From Hyalella azteca (lineage: Eukaryota > Arthropoda > Malacostraca > Amphipoda > Hyalellidae): a DNA stretch of 64,000 nt. Positions 30,601 through 35,851 of the stretch are shown piece by piece. Each line of letters starts with the position of its first letter. The first letter of the stretch is position 1. The notes below the pieces were generated by a model. That model searched no databases and was not told the DNA's origin. It worked only from the letters and a program-made list of their open reading frames with translations. Where the stretch lies: assembly GCF_000764305.2 (NCBI RefSeq), contig NW_025930578.1, positions 17,501 to 81,500 on the forward strand. Reading direction: 5' to 3'. Made by a program: the position numbers and the translations under genes.

Positions 30601-32020
30601 AGTTTAGTGATACCTAAGGACAAAACCATTTTAGCACCTATAATGACCAATAAAATTTAACTAGTTATGAGGGCCAATAATAGAATTTCGGCATCAATTG
30701 TTTATCTGTTTTTCAGCTGCGACAAATGCCACCCAAGTTCCGGACTCTGGAACGATAAATTCATTCAAGAAAAACAAAGACTGTGGCGAAAACAACAGCA
30801 AGACAACTGATAAGACTCATCTCATGGGTGATAGTTGTATTTCTAAAGACGATCTACAATGCAGTGAACGTAATAATGATGATATAATAAATGATAACAA
30901 TAATGATGGAAAACGTGGTGATGACATCAATTCTGCAGTCGACAACACTGAACAAATTCGCTGTGATGTTAATAGCAGTTCGTCGAATGGTACGAAGAGA
31001 AAAGAAATAAAAGATTCGAAAAACGGGAAAAATGAAAAAGTAAACAGTGAAGCTGGACAAAAAAATGGAGACAACAAACGTCAAAAGAAAGATAACAGAA
31101 AGAAGAACGCGTGTGCCAACACGACGAAAAGTGAAGTGAAGAAGACGGGAGTGGGAAGTGAAGTGAAAAGACATGCTAAAGAAGGGAGAGTAACGAGCGA
31201 TGGAGTAGCAAGGGGAGCGGAAAGTGGAGGAGTAACGAGTGGCGTATCAAGTGGAGTAACGAGTGGCATATCAAGTGGAGTAACGAGTGGCGTATCAAGT
31301 GGAGCAGCGAGTGGAGTATCAAGTGGAGCAGCGAGTGGCGTATCAAGTGGAGCAGCGAGTGGCGTATCAAGTGGAGCAGCAATTGGAGCATTACTGGAGC
31401 TGGAGTCAGCGCTGCAGGCGTCACTGCAGAGACTGTGTCAGCTCAGCTCTCGCGCTCCTGACGCGTGCGTTGCTTTTCTCTTCCACTTTTTTATCTCATT
31501 ACTTTTCATTTTTATTTCGATAACCTTATATCCTACAGAACTGTGAATAACTTTTTCATTGCCGATAAAATTACTTTTTATTTGTGATTACCTATTTATT
31601 TTTATTTAAGATATAATCAGTTTTTATATCTGATATTTAAATAGATAAATAGCTGGATGAAAGGACTATTCAAGTATGATGCCCTATTCAGTCATAATAT
31701 GAATGTATATGAGAAGATTTATTTCAAAAATTTATTATAAAATGCCCCCGATTATTTTACTCACCATACGCTTGTTCACATACATTTATGGTTATTTTTT
31801 ACACTAATAATTGTTATTTTTATGATAAGTTTTGACGAATTTGTTTATTTTCGCCAGGTTTGCCGTGGCTTGGCCTGGCGTAGACAAGGCTGCCGCCATG
31901 TCAGCCTACCGCGCTGCCTTAAGCCATCGCAGCAACAGCCATGTGGCTGACCGTCTCATGGCTGCCATGGCTGACGTCCAGTCTCTGCTGACCATCCCTG
32001 CTGCTCCTGCTGATCTCTGA
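7357..32020 (+). CDS. EDRF1: EDRF1 ortholog (erythroid differentiation-related factor 1), about 24 exons
   Basis: Exons: 7357-7439, 9154-9349, 10190-10302, 10509-10611, 13104-13247, 14194-14292, 15202-15288, 15576-15677, 17737-17956, a short one ending 19051, 19635-19766, 21077-21231, 22041-22164, 22453-22551, 23003-23752, 24035-24278, 24662-24899, 25428-25735, 26725-27385, 28017-28312, 29346-29482, 30043-30210, 30717-31464, 31858-32020. Phases agree at every junction except around 17956-19021, 22551-23003 and 25735-26725. Motifs matching my memory of vertebrate EDRF1 include VDVISGAENIKQLLKMPF, NFEDLRMLIGTDLPIFGG, KPITVLTG, GHTYWLFK and VVKLYDLTNL. In vertebrates the protein is linked to erythroid and globin gene expression; in arthropods I know of no defined role. 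The translated exons total about 1790 residues, longer than the ~1240 I recall for human, mainly through low-complexity inserts. The ATG at 7357 is the first after an in-frame stop. Confidence 0.9.
9505..9696 (+). other. Intronic ORF, not assigned to EDRF1
   Basis: A 63-codon open frame lies in the intron between exons 2 and 3. A possible acceptor at 9581 (gtgtgcag) would enter it, but in the phase left by exon 2 it meets a TAG after nine codons. I see no family resemblance. It may be a fossil or a chance ORF. Confidence 0.3.
9970..10189 (+). repeat. Three copies of a splice acceptor region ahead of EDRF1 exon 3
   Basis: A unit of about 85 bases, made of a T-rich tract, gtgcag, caaa(t/a)g and attatggtatattagta, occurs with acceptors near 10040, 10116 and 10189. 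Only the last leads into open coding sequence (CAAATGCAGTTTCC). The first two are followed by stops. Confidence 0.85.
10640..11235. repeat. Intronic tandem repeat, units of about 65-70 bp
   Basis: About nine degenerate copies of a unit containing gctgccattaaacatag, cactatctgcattcc and ttgataatttcatc follow EDRF1 exon 4 by about 30 bases. The second half of the array is more homogeneous than the first. Confidence 0.92.
11365..12748. mobile_element. 1.4 kb element with long terminal inverted repeats
   Basis: The left end (from about 11365, ggtgaattcggccacc, through acagaaacaaatgg to aataataaacgttgg) is matched in inverted orientation by about 12655-12748 (ccaacgtttattatt through ggtggccgaagtcacc). 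The arms are about 80 bases. The interior is GC- and CpG-rich with many gaccgta-like words, unlike the flanks. Short ORFs occur inside (12068-12322 on -, 12322-12603 on +), but none resembles a transposase. This fits a non-autonomous DNA transposon or fold-back element. I could not fix a target duplication. Confidence 0.75.
12755..13103 (+). repeat. Four tandem copies leading to an EDRF1 acceptor
   Basis: Units of about 80-90 bases contain ggtcctggtacaggtaa, attttgtcatgtttgtta and tgagccatacaagattta. Each has tttttggtcctggtacag, an acceptor-like string; the last copy ends in ttttggtctgccccag and enters exon 13104-13247. The first copy begins right after the 1.4 kb inverted-repeat element. Confidence 0.85.
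13700..14180. repeat. Degenerate intronic repeat (gaattcatctgaatta)
   Basis: Seven or more copies of a 50-110 base unit containing cagaattcatctgaattac, followed by ttatttacttctgtt and tgcaataaat, run up to the acceptor at 14193. The unit boundaries are irregular. Confidence 0.85.
14266..14612 (+). repeat. Exon end and donor of EDRF1 exon 6 triplicated
   Basis: The coding end CAGTGCACCATACAAGCTGC plus TCAG occurs three times, at 14269-14292, about 14425-14448 and about 14581-14604. It is followed by gtgatc, gtgatc and a diverged ataagc. The period is about 156 bases and includes intron sequence tacactgcaaac. Confidence 0.93.
14640..15195. repeat. Intronic arrays: taatatctctatcg words, then 42-bp units
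   Basis: Positions 14640-14800 hold short words such as gtaataatatctctatc. From about 14940 to 15195 there are six units of about 42 bases with agcataaagctaaactcgtc and atctcactattaacac. The array runs to within a few bases of the polypyrimidine tract of the acceptor at 15201. Confidence 0.92.
15678..15970 (+). repeat. 50-bp minisatellite starting exactly at an EDRF1 donor
   Basis: The first GT of the intron (15678) is the first base of a 50-base unit (gtactggacttaccctcg ...). Units begin at 15678, 15728, 15778, 15828, 15878 and 15928, a strict 50-base register, ending in a truncated copy near 15970. Each unit recreates a g|gtactgg junction. Internal tacgtacgta and gatacgtgtac words are near-palindromic. 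Confidence 0.95.
15971..16690. other. Unique AT-rich intron DNA
   Basis: Nothing recognisable as a gene or repeat is visible apart from aataataataa-type runs at about 16060-16130. A short direct repeat, attattaagtttgta, lies at about 16658 and recurs after the fold-back element at about 17016. Confidence 0.5.
16698..17014. mobile_element. Fold-back element of about 315 bp with near-perfect arms
   Basis: The segment starts tgtttcaacacggttggtta and ends with its inverse, taaccaaccgtgttgaaaca. Much of the interior also pairs: ggccagagaattcgtcaat near the left edge, and a long central hairpin in which caggttcaagggagtaatat and its inverse flank a spacer of about 15 bases near 16855. The outer ~40 bases and inner ~105 bases of each arm match closely, separated by a mismatched patch. 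A 15-base direct repeat, attattaagtttgta, lies near each side, about 25 bases away on the left. Confidence 0.85.
17150..17705. repeat. Intronic duplications and a tactgattaataatcc array
   Basis: A block of about 70 bases including gttactcagatgcatttcaa is repeated at 17157 and 17221. From about 17395 to 17700 some 14 degenerate copies of a 20-23 base unit (ttactgattaataatccta) fill the intron to within 35 bases of the acceptor at 17736. Confidence 0.92.
17737..17956 (+). CDS. EDRF1: EDRF1 signature exon 9 (LRMLIGTDLPIFGG ... KPITVLTG)
   Basis: This 220-base exon encodes an acidic linker, then KIIWNFEDLRMLIGTDL, PIFGGDTHPCVSLRLHD and KPITVLTG. It is the clearest family signature in the gene; the vertebrate protein has a closely similar WTFEDIHMLVG...PIFGGG...SLRLRD...PINVLTG run. 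It ends in phase 1 (ACA G), and in vertebrates the next residues are IDYWLDNL. No exon encoding that follows in the next kilobase. Confidence 0.95.
17957..18700. other. Intron region lacking the expected next EDRF1 exon
   Basis: The expected conserved segment (YWLDNL, CNVPE, then a helical part up to the GHTYWLFK exon) cannot be found in any frame here. Acceptor-like tttcag at 18481-18486 leads to no open conserved frame. The sequence is unique AT-rich DNA apart from a short repeat of catgcaaaatacttgtac at about 18170-18210. Confidence 0.6.
18705..18995. repeat. 18-21 bp minisatellite (aacaggaaccactagtag)
   Basis: About 14 copies of aacaggaaccactagtag, with and without an extra taat, lie directly before the GHTYWLFK array. 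The junction with that array, near 19000, is abrupt. Confidence 0.95.
19005..19290 (+). repeat. EDRF1: 55-bp minisatellite amplifying the EDRF1 GHTYWLFK exon end
   Basis: Five units, each with gtgagtgttgggtctaaga then ...GAGGAGGGACACACCTACTG and GCTTTTTAAGA. The coding part reads EEGHTYWLFK, a motif conserved in EDRF1, followed by donor gtgagt. Full units are 55 bases, so read-through would shift frame. Unit 4 has a deletion and unit 5 ends AAGAGgtcttgg, with a different donor context. Used as an exon ending at 19051, the phase (AAG A) fits the next exon at 19635 exactly. Which copy is spliced cannot be decided here. Confidence 0.9.
19440..19585 (+). mobile_element. Element A copy 1 (about 140 bp, gcattttctc ends, CCGT core)
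   Basis: It runs from cgcattttctcatttatgg through ctcgccatgt, a short ccgt tandem run, gtgacttcacgttttcgtcg and gagaaaatgcgctc to actgagttatattt. The same order of blocks is found at 22765, 27568 and 29580. The words gcattttctc and gagaaaatgc are mutually inverted inside the element. Confidence 0.85.
19635..19766 (+). CDS. EDRF1: EDRF1 exon encoding VVKLYDLTNL
   Basis: Bordered by tttcag and gttaat, it reads ENDDVVKLYDLTNLKLGDES followed by a Pro/Ala/Thr-rich tail. It matches the vertebrate SGSDIVKLYDLTTL segment that directly follows GHTYWLFK. It enters in phase 1 and leaves in phase 1. Confidence 0.92.
19757..20035 (+). repeat. About 50-bp minisatellite anchored on the EDRF1 donor at 19766
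   Basis: The exon end CTTCTTGACG and donor gttaatgcctagctgaat form the first of six units. Each later unit ends in ttcttgacg or ttcttcacg followed by gttattgcc or gttaatgcc. The unit therefore includes the last coding bases plus the donor. Confidence 0.9.
20285..21045. repeat. About 21-bp minisatellite (cctaaggccacctaacccct)
   Basis: Some 34 copies of a 20-22 base unit, cctaaggccacctaacccct or close variants, fill the intron to within 30 bases of the acceptor at 21076. The plus strand is pyrimidine-rich, so it could act as an extended polypyrimidine tract; that is inference. Confidence 0.95.
21077..21231 (+). CDS. EDRF1: EDRF1 exon encoding NPFTVPAGMLFYRLAKSLL
   Basis: Enters in phase 1 after tgacag and ends in phase 0 at CCCGAG before gtggtg. 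It matches the vertebrate NPFTMPVAILLYKVA and LLNCLKLLDKSRHPQ segments (here LLHNAVMILPAHRYPE). Confidence 0.92.
21268..21358. repeat. Two adjacent short perfect hairpins
   Basis: aatgtgtccgtacc and its inverse ggtacggacacatt flank an eight- to nine-base loop at 21270-21306. Then gcatgaacgcgt and acgcgttcatgc flank acc at about 21331-21357. A looser gtggtac/gtaccac pairing sits between them. Confidence 0.85.
21760..22035. repeat. Intronic array (aacattatcatcactaa words)
   Basis: Degenerate copies of acagtaccattatcatcact and taacattatcattaac lead up to the acceptor at 22040. Period is irregular, about 30-45 bases. Confidence 0.85.
22041..22164 (+). CDS. EDRF1: EDRF1 exon encoding IVSSAHYYIADVLMAEDYK
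   Basis: Phase 0 in, phase 1 out (GAT G before gtcagt). It matches the vertebrate IIASANYMLSEL segment following HPQ, then an acidic tail DEYEDESLLSD as in vertebrates. Confidence 0.9.
22150..22275 (+). repeat. 30-bp minisatellite carrying exon end, donor and an acceptor-like CAG
   Basis: Four units of CTGCTTAGTGATG followed by gtcagttgtgctgtcag. The first unit is the exon end and donor. Each unit looks like a 13-base exon flanked by a 17-base pseudo-intron with GT and AG ends. The unit length is 30 in all but the last, so the frame reads through as LLSDGQLCCQ repeats. Confidence 0.92.
22453..22551 (+). CDS. EDRF1: EDRF1 exon, Lys/Asn-rich (GNDNNSGKKNRKKNKKRKQ)
   Basis: It follows actcacag and continues phase 1 from the exon at 22164. 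The encoded segment is strongly basic and could be a nuclear localisation signal (inference). The 3' end is uncertain: a donor at 22552 leaves phase 1, but the next exon needs phase 2. A repeat array at 22563-22650 follows immediately. Confidence 0.6.
22556..22765 (+). repeat. Two consecutive arrays: 18/19-bp, then 33-bp with donor-like gatactg|gtactg
   Basis: Five copies of cttaggcgttctgataga, two of them with an extra c, are followed by four copies of a 33-base unit gtactgtcatcactctgtga plus tgtgatactg. Each 33-mer begins with GT after gatactg or gataccg. If translated, the first array reads LRRSDR before an insertion brings a stop. Confidence 0.9.
22765..22890 (+). mobile_element. Element A copy 2, 5' truncated
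   Basis: It begins within the ctcgtcatgtccgtccgtcc part, lacks the gcattttctcatttatgg block, and continues through gtgacttcacgttttcgtcg, aaaatgcgctctctgtcac and actgcagtgagtaccgagtt. Orientation is the same as the other three copies. Confidence 0.8.
23003..23752 (+). CDS. EDRF1: EDRF1 large central exon
   Basis: 750 bases, entering in phase 2 after ctcgccag and leaving in phase 2 (CG before gttaga). The start, CTSALAHVAQGLLCVLK, corresponds to the vertebrate RLVLSYVLEGLKSV helix. A Ser/Pro-rich middle contains imperfect repeats around SGSEPRPTSSDLPVTSG (about 23410-23590). The end, LTAKLRLLLLHKAAVVYKM, corresponds to MKLQLILKSSKAYYVLSD. A similar acceptor string, gttcgccagaccg, lies 100 bases upstream at 22890-22902. 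Confidence 0.85.
24035..24278 (+). CDS. EDRF1: EDRF1 exon with QYPTTD/QASG repeat
   Basis: Completes an Arg codon from the previous exon and reads YTMASENVDLCVLCCMAVTY, aligned with the vertebrate LALQSHDTYCCLCTNML. An 18-base coding repeat (CAGTACCCTACCACTGAC) gives NQYPTTGQYPTTDQYPTTDQ, then ASDQHPASDQ. It ends HCRAK in phase 0 before gtacag. Confidence 0.85.
24662..24899 (+). CDS. EDRF1: EDRF1 exon ending PAHYRDQ
   Basis: Phase 0 in after cacgcag, phase 1 out. It encodes NWDLEPSAADCQKPKNKNHK, a Ser run, an Ala run and KIREIVDQFVPAHYRDQ. Conservation with vertebrates is low, and assignment rests mainly on phase and position. Confidence 0.75.
24880..25035 (+). repeat. 34-bp minisatellite of exon end plus donor
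   Basis: The exon end CACACTATCGAGACCAGT and donor gtaagttgtgtcccg are repeated about four more times with a 34-base period; all later copies have cggg in place of cgag. Each unit keeps a consensus gtaagt donor. Confidence 0.95.
25428..25735 (+). CDS. EDRF1: EDRF1 exon encoding SSQYACLVLAQCYLFLEAG
   Basis: Phase 1 in, phase 0 out at ATCAACATG before gtacag. The ends resemble the TPR-like helices of vertebrate EDRF1 (SCKCYEAANEIL and GNIRNEIGVFYMNQ; here ADVMNEMACYQINM). Between them is an Ala/Thr/Pro repeat, AQTHPAAAETHSSAAQTHPA. Confidence 0.8.
25731..25865 (+). repeat. 17-bp minisatellite starting at an EDRF1 donor
   Basis: About eight copies of gtacagggtgggtcatg begin at the intron's first GT (25736). 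Each ends in ATG followed by a new gtacag. The array stops at the single N at 25866. Confidence 0.93.
25867..26541 (+). repeat. 21-bp minisatellite, about 32 copies, acceptor-like
   Basis: Units of tttttcctgaccatacag plus taa, almost identical, with three c/t changes near the end. Each is a pyrimidine tract followed by an AG. It begins right after the N at 25866, so its relation to the 17-mer array is not reliable. Long ORFs across it (FPDHTVI repeats and reverse frames) are repeat artefacts. Confidence 0.97.
26560..26720 (+). repeat. Gaatggcattttcgttttt units before an EDRF1 acceptor
   Basis: Six to seven copies of a 20-24 base unit (gaatggcattttcgttttt) degrade towards the exon. The last, gaagattttgcttttttcag, forms the acceptor of the exon at 26725. 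Confidence 0.85.
26725..27385 (+). CDS. EDRF1: EDRF1 exon containing HHHLKAAESYRLAVMHM
   Basis: Open from 26725 to CTGTGTCAG at 27385 (phase 0 out). It needs one base to complete a codon on entry (phase 2), whereas the previous exon ends in phase 0. Adding whole 17-mer units from the array gives TGA, so the join is unresolved. SVSADEDHHHLKAAESYRL aligns with vertebrate SVSAAEQQLWKKSFSCFEK. A Lys/Arg/Ser-rich middle part is not conserved. Confidence 0.75.
27371..27545 (+). repeat. Duplicated EDRF1 exon end and donor
   Basis: TCCGCGGTCTGTGTCAG with donor gtcagacc (27370-27393) is repeated at about 27509-27533, and the following tgcatgactgcgttgtt is repeated too. The period is about 140 bases. 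The second copy is interrupted by element A. Confidence 0.9.
27568..27705 (+). mobile_element. Element A copy 3 with defined ends
   Basis: The element (agtgcattttctc ... gagttatatttt) separates cgttgtt (to 27567) from gctatatgcgtgcataaaag (from 27706). The uninterrupted paralogous sequence cgttgttgctatatgcat is at about 27410-27430. This fixes the element at about 138 bases. Confidence 0.85.
28017..28312 (+). CDS. EDRF1: EDRF1 exon with NTTAS repeat
   Basis: Phase 0 in after ttgacag, phase 2 out (GC before gtgagt). It begins LTDDGKAGGDVEEDESDVST, then a 15-base coding repeat (AACACCACCGCCAGT) gives NTTAS three times, then VNKMVSLVHECVNVTHDLLT and a Cys/Leu-rich end. I found no vertebrate counterpart; placement is by phase. 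Confidence 0.7.
28335..29045. repeat. About 60-bp intronic array (ttagtttaattgaaatctat)
   Basis: Nine copies of a unit containing ttagtttaattgaaatctat and aagtttgtgtcgatacatt, interrupted after the second by a 280-base MITE. Confidence 0.95.
28431..28716. mobile_element. TTAA-flanked MITE, piggyBac-like
   Basis: Left end ttaacacgttaagtgcgg and right end ccgcacttaacgtgttaa (the right end has a cgc variant) are inverted repeats flanked by TTAA. Inner matches are cgaccca and tgggttg. The size is about 285 bases with no coding capacity. TTAA flanks are typical of piggyBac-type insertion; the family assignment is inference. Confidence 0.75.
29205..29343 (+). repeat. 26-bp array before an EDRF1 acceptor
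   Basis: Five to six copies of a unit with tgtgtagagtgtatacat; the last, gtatacatgtgtgcag, forms the acceptor at 29345. Confidence 0.88.
29346..29482 (+). CDS. EDRF1: EDRF1 exon encoding RLQWLLWRSLHYSSALHC
   Basis: Phase 2 in, phase 1 out. A Trp/Cys/Leu-rich helical segment, YEACGATEWMCAVQRLQWLL to NHLLALPA. Placement is by perfect phase at both ends. Confidence 0.75.
29578..29905 (+). mobile_element. Element A copy 4, core expanded
   Basis: Both outer blocks are present (gcgcattttctcatttatgg and cgacgagaaaatgagctc to actgagttatatttt). The ccgt core has grown to about 200 bases of ccgtctgacgttccgtcggt units. The reverse-frame ORF in it is a repeat artefact. Confidence 0.85.
30043..30210 (+). 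CDS. EDRF1: EDRF1 exon encoding GQLGAYVRACVTTSVQTCY
   Basis: Phase 1 in after ttctcag, phase 1 out (AAT G before gtagtg). It encodes a helical segment ending MEDARRVELCLADFGLMV. CpG content is higher than in the flanking introns. Confidence 0.78.
30388..30478 (-). repeat. Dispersed repeat, inverted relative to 62105-62195
   Basis: agaagtgtcggcactgaaga, caggcccatgg-like and ttgattcacaagggatccgg match, in inverted orientation, the segment at about 62105-62195, with only a few differences. Confidence 0.8.
30717..31464 (+). CDS. EDRF1: EDRF1 large 3' exon, Asn/Asp/Lys-rich with SGVSSGAASG repeats
   Basis: Phase 1 in after tttttcag, phase 2 out (GAC GC before gtgcgt). The first 160 residues are Asn/Asp/Lys-rich and unlike vertebrates. 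A 24-base coding repeat at about 31215-31385 gives GVSSGAAS/GVTS units. The end, LLELESALQASLQRLCQLSS, matches the vertebrate C-terminal region near LLSIFESRLSFLLLQSIKLL. Confidence 0.82.
31858..32020 (+). CDS. EDRF1: EDRF1 terminal exon
   Basis: Enters after tcgccag completing an Ala codon and reads 53 residues to TGA at 32018-32020. MSAYRAALSHRSNSHVADRL and MAAMADVQSLLTI match the vertebrate IYSQLLRATANKTATLLERI and NVIVHLL region, so this is the natural C-terminus. Confidence 0.85.
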
Positions 32021-32131
32021 CTCTGCCTGCTGGTCTCTGACCGTGCCTGCTGGTCTCTGACCGTGCCTGCTGGTCTCTGACCGTGCCTGCTGGTCTCTGA
32101 CCGTGCCTGCTGGTCTCTGACCATGCCTGCT
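32005..32131 (+). repeat. 20-bp minisatellite starting at the EDRF1 stop codon
   Basis: Units of cctgctggtctctgaccgtg begin with the last coding bases CCTGCTGATCTCTGA, so the stop codon lies in the first unit. Six units run to the N gap. Confidence 0.92.
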
Positions 32132-32719
32132 NNNNNNNNNNNNNNNNNNNNNNNNNNNNNNNNNNNNNNNNNNNNNNNNNNNNNNNNNNNNNNNNNNNNN
32201 NNNNNNNNNNNNNNNNNNNNNNNNNNNNNNNNNNNNNNNNNNNNNNNNNNNNNNNNNNNNNNNNNNNNNNNNNNNNNNNNNNNNNNNNNNNNNNNNNNNN
32301 NNNNNNNNNNNNNNNNNNNNNNNNNNNNNNNNNNNNNNNNNNNNNNNNNNNNNNNNNNNNNNNNNNNNNNNNNNNNNNNNNNNNNNNNNNNNNNNNNNNN
32401 NNNNNNNNNNNNNNNNNNNNNNNNNNNNNNNNNNNNNNNNNNNNNNNNNNNNNNNNNNNNNNNNNNNNNNNNNNNNNNNNNNNNNNNNNNNNNNNNNNNN
32501 NNNNNNNNNNNNNNNNNNNNNNNNNNNNNNNNNNNNNNNNNNNNNNNNNNNNNNNNNNNNNNNNNNNNNNNNNNNNNNNNNNNNNNNNNNNNNNNNNNNN
32601 NNNNNNNNNNNNNNNNNNNNNNNNNNNNNNNNNNNNNNNNNNNNNNNNNNNNNNNNNNNNNNNNNNNNNNNNNNNNNNNNNNNNNNNNNNNNNNNNNNNN
32701 NNNNNNNNNNNNNNNNNNN
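32132..32719. other. Assembly gap, 588 N
   Basis: A run of 588 N lies between two unrelated minisatellites (20-mer before, 24-mer after). The stated length may be an estimate. Confidence 1.
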
Positions 32720-32995
32720 AGGTGCAGATGGTGGAGGCTATGTAGGTGCAGATGGTGGAGGCTATGTAGGTGCAGATGGTGGAGGCTATGTAGGTGCAGT
32801 TGGTGGTGGCTATGTAGGTTCAGATGGTGGAGGCTATGTAGGTGCAGATGGTGGAGGCTATGTAGGTGCAGATGGTGGAGGCTATGTAGGTGCAGATGGT
32901 GGAGGCTATGTTGGTGCAGATGGTGGAGGCTATGTAGGTGCAGATGGTGGAGGCTATGTATGTAGGTGAAGATGGTGGTGGCTATGCTGGTGCAG
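32720..32995. repeat. 24-bp minisatellite (ggtgcagatggtggaggcta)
   Basis: About eleven copies of a 24-mer with ggtgcagatggtggaggcta plus tgta. It is open in all three forward frames because of the unit length and is not considered coding. Confidence 0.95.
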
Positions 32996-35851
32996 ATGAT
33001 AACGGTAGTAAATGATTTATGTTGTTATGTTTATTGTGTAATACAAGCGATATTCTACGTTCAATTTTTTAGTCCAATTATATCTTTCAATAGAAGAACA
33101 TCCTGTGCCTCATCTCAAGCGCGGTATATTCTTGCCAAAAGGGAAGGAAATAGCCACAAACATGAACAAATTTAATGAAACACGTGAGAAGCATAATGGC
33201 TAGAACTTGGAACAAAGTACATCAAACGTGAACAAAATCAGTCAAACTGGTGCTAAAGGTTGATCTTTTTTTCGTTGCTTCACCCATTCAAAGTATCGAT
33301 GCTTTCCCTAAACGATAAGAATCTCAAAAACAACTTTGTGCAGTCAACATACACAAAGAAGGTTTAGTTCTACATCTTGGATGCTGCTTAATGTTAACAA
33401 CGGTAAAAATTCCTCTTTATCTACGAGCAACACTTGGCACACGTAAAACAACATAATAACCGCAATAATACCTTACAGTTTATAAGGTTCGTTTGGCACT
33501 CTTGCCCATTACTGATAATTGCACATTTCGGAATTTTCAGCTCCCGCGTGGGCCAAATTCCATTTTTCATCAAATTTTTCATTTGAACGTATTTGTTTCA
33601 ATTTGAATAAGTTACTCTCTAATTTCGTGTCCCATTTTCAGATCTGGTGCAGAAAAATTGGCATTTCAATACTGCTTAGCTGACAAACATAAACGATAAT
33701 GTTAAATGTGTTACTCGAGCCAAATGGATGCGTACAGAGACTAGAGCGTACGAATAGTTAGTATTGTGAGCGTACAGTTCATGTCTTTAATGCAAACTTC
33801 TGACACATAGTAGTTTAATTTAATAAATTTCATTATCGCAAATGACATGGCACATATATGCAACTAATTTCTTTATCAATTTCCTGCAATATTGTTGAGA
33901 TGGATGCATTCATGAGGCGACTTCCGAGAGGTAAGCTGCACCAGAAAAATAACATAGCGGTCACTGCGCTATGACTCTGACGAGTAATCAAAAATTTGCA
34001 TATTATAATAACATTTCATGTTTCATGCAAGGAAACTACAAAGAGTTCACGACACGCTAGAAGGAAGCAGGCTACAGTCATACGCGGCTTTCGTTCGATT
34101 TTCCTGACCTAGAAGAGCTTGTCAAGCGTTATTTAATGCTGTTATACAATTTCCATACAAGCTATATTCCATTTTCAGTCATTTTATGAAAATAATTATC
34201 GTTTTTAGGCGTAATACCATGATAATTGTTGCAGTAACGCTGAAACTCCAAAAATATTATAACCTTCAATTATCTATGTCAGGAATGATTACCTATTTCT
34301 ACTCGTTTTAGGAAAAGTAATTTTTAGTTTTCCCATCACCATCGCTATTCAGGTCAGGAGAGCTTATAAGAGATCACTCCGTACAGCATAATACAGGTAT
34401 CAATTGCGTTATTGAAATAATCATACCTAATAATTCGAGCATGGTATGAATTTCCATATTTTATAATTCAAGTTGAAATAGCGCGGTATGAACTATCGTA
34501 ATTTATCATTCAGGTCAGAGTAGTTCATTCCGAACTAAATTCCTTAAGCTGACCTAGAGTTTCAATTACTTCGGCAGTGCGGTCAAGGTTTTCTAGGGAT
34601 CTGACAGCATCACAAACCTCACAGCTCAAGATCCCCTATACAGAAGATTCTCAGTTTCTCACATCCTCGAACGTCAATTGTTTAAGTAGCTACTAAATTA
34701 ATCTGTATTGTCTTTGCTAGGCTCGTATGTCTTTATAATTGCTTTCAAGAACGAGGGTTTCTGTGATGGCAATTTATCGAAAGAATTACAGAGGTCGGTG
34801 CCATCATCAACTTTGTGTCTGAGCCCTGCACTGCTTTCAGAAATTTCGTTTAAGATGGCCACCTTTGCAATTTTGTAAATGAGGTTTTAGTTTTGACTCT
34901 TACTACGTTAATTAATAAATATTAAAAATAAAAGAATAAATATAGATTCCACTCGCATGTAAATCGTCCATATAAATAAAAACGCTTGTCGTCACGTCAC
35001 TTGAATGGCCACAGCTGTTTACTATAAATTTCTTCGTGCATCCTCCATATTTTTTCAGTGTACGGAAGGTTAATTTGCGCTAGCTGGTTTTCCGTAAGAA
35101 TTATATATACCTATTATCTTTGGCGCTCTCAAAATACTTTGAAAAAAATTCTGATATTCAATATTATTTTCTCCAGCTTGTCTAATTTCGTAGCAAATTG
35201 TCAACTAAATTCCATTATATATACAGAATTTTTTCAAAGCTGCAATATTTCTAGTAACTTGACCACTGCAATACCTTAGCGCAGTTCATTACTTACAATT
35301 CTACTCTCGAGGAAGTACACTTCGTTGAGTCCTTCAACGTTCCAACACAGTAACTGTACAAATAACAATTAGAAAAATTCAATTCTCTTCAATAGGGAAC
35401 GCCAATTGATTCACATTTGCATTAATATTAGACAATTAAAACTTGAGCTTCCGTGACTTCTTCGTTGGCGTTTGGATGTATGCGTTTGAATTTGTTGTAT
35501 ATGCTCATCCGGGAAGAGGATTAAAAAAAACATGTTGAAGTATTAACCTGAAGTTGCATGTTCATCAAGCGCAGCACATGCACTGTTTTTTAAGGTGAGA
35601 TTGTGTTCAGCGAGCGTCACTTGTGTGAAATTTATCTGGGTGATTCAATAAAGGTTGTGCGCGGAATTGTAAGAGTGATAAAGTTATAAGAGAGTCATTT
35701 AAATGAAAATGTTTAGCGCTTGCTGTGAGTAGGAATGTTGTACGTGGGACAACTTTTTGCCACAGGATTACAAATGCGTACGCCAATAATGCTACAACTG
35801 CGTACGCCTTGCGTGAGCCACGTGAGGGAAGGTGCTATTGCAGGGGTTGTG
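32996..35851. other. Region between convergent EDRF1 and adaptor genes
   Basis: Unique AT-rich DNA. It should hold the adaptor's 3' UTR (on -). No further gene or array is recognised. ATGGATGCATTCATGAGGCG at 33901 followed by a gtaagc donor was considered as a first exon but has no support. Confidence 0.55.

Noticed and set aside
32123..32965. 280-codon ORF across the N gap
   Set aside because: Two-thirds unknown bases, the rest a 24-base array.
33901..33931. Possible first exon (MDAFMRRLPR followed by gtaagc)
   Set aside because: No downstream exon, no upstream promoter signal; chance occurrence is likely.
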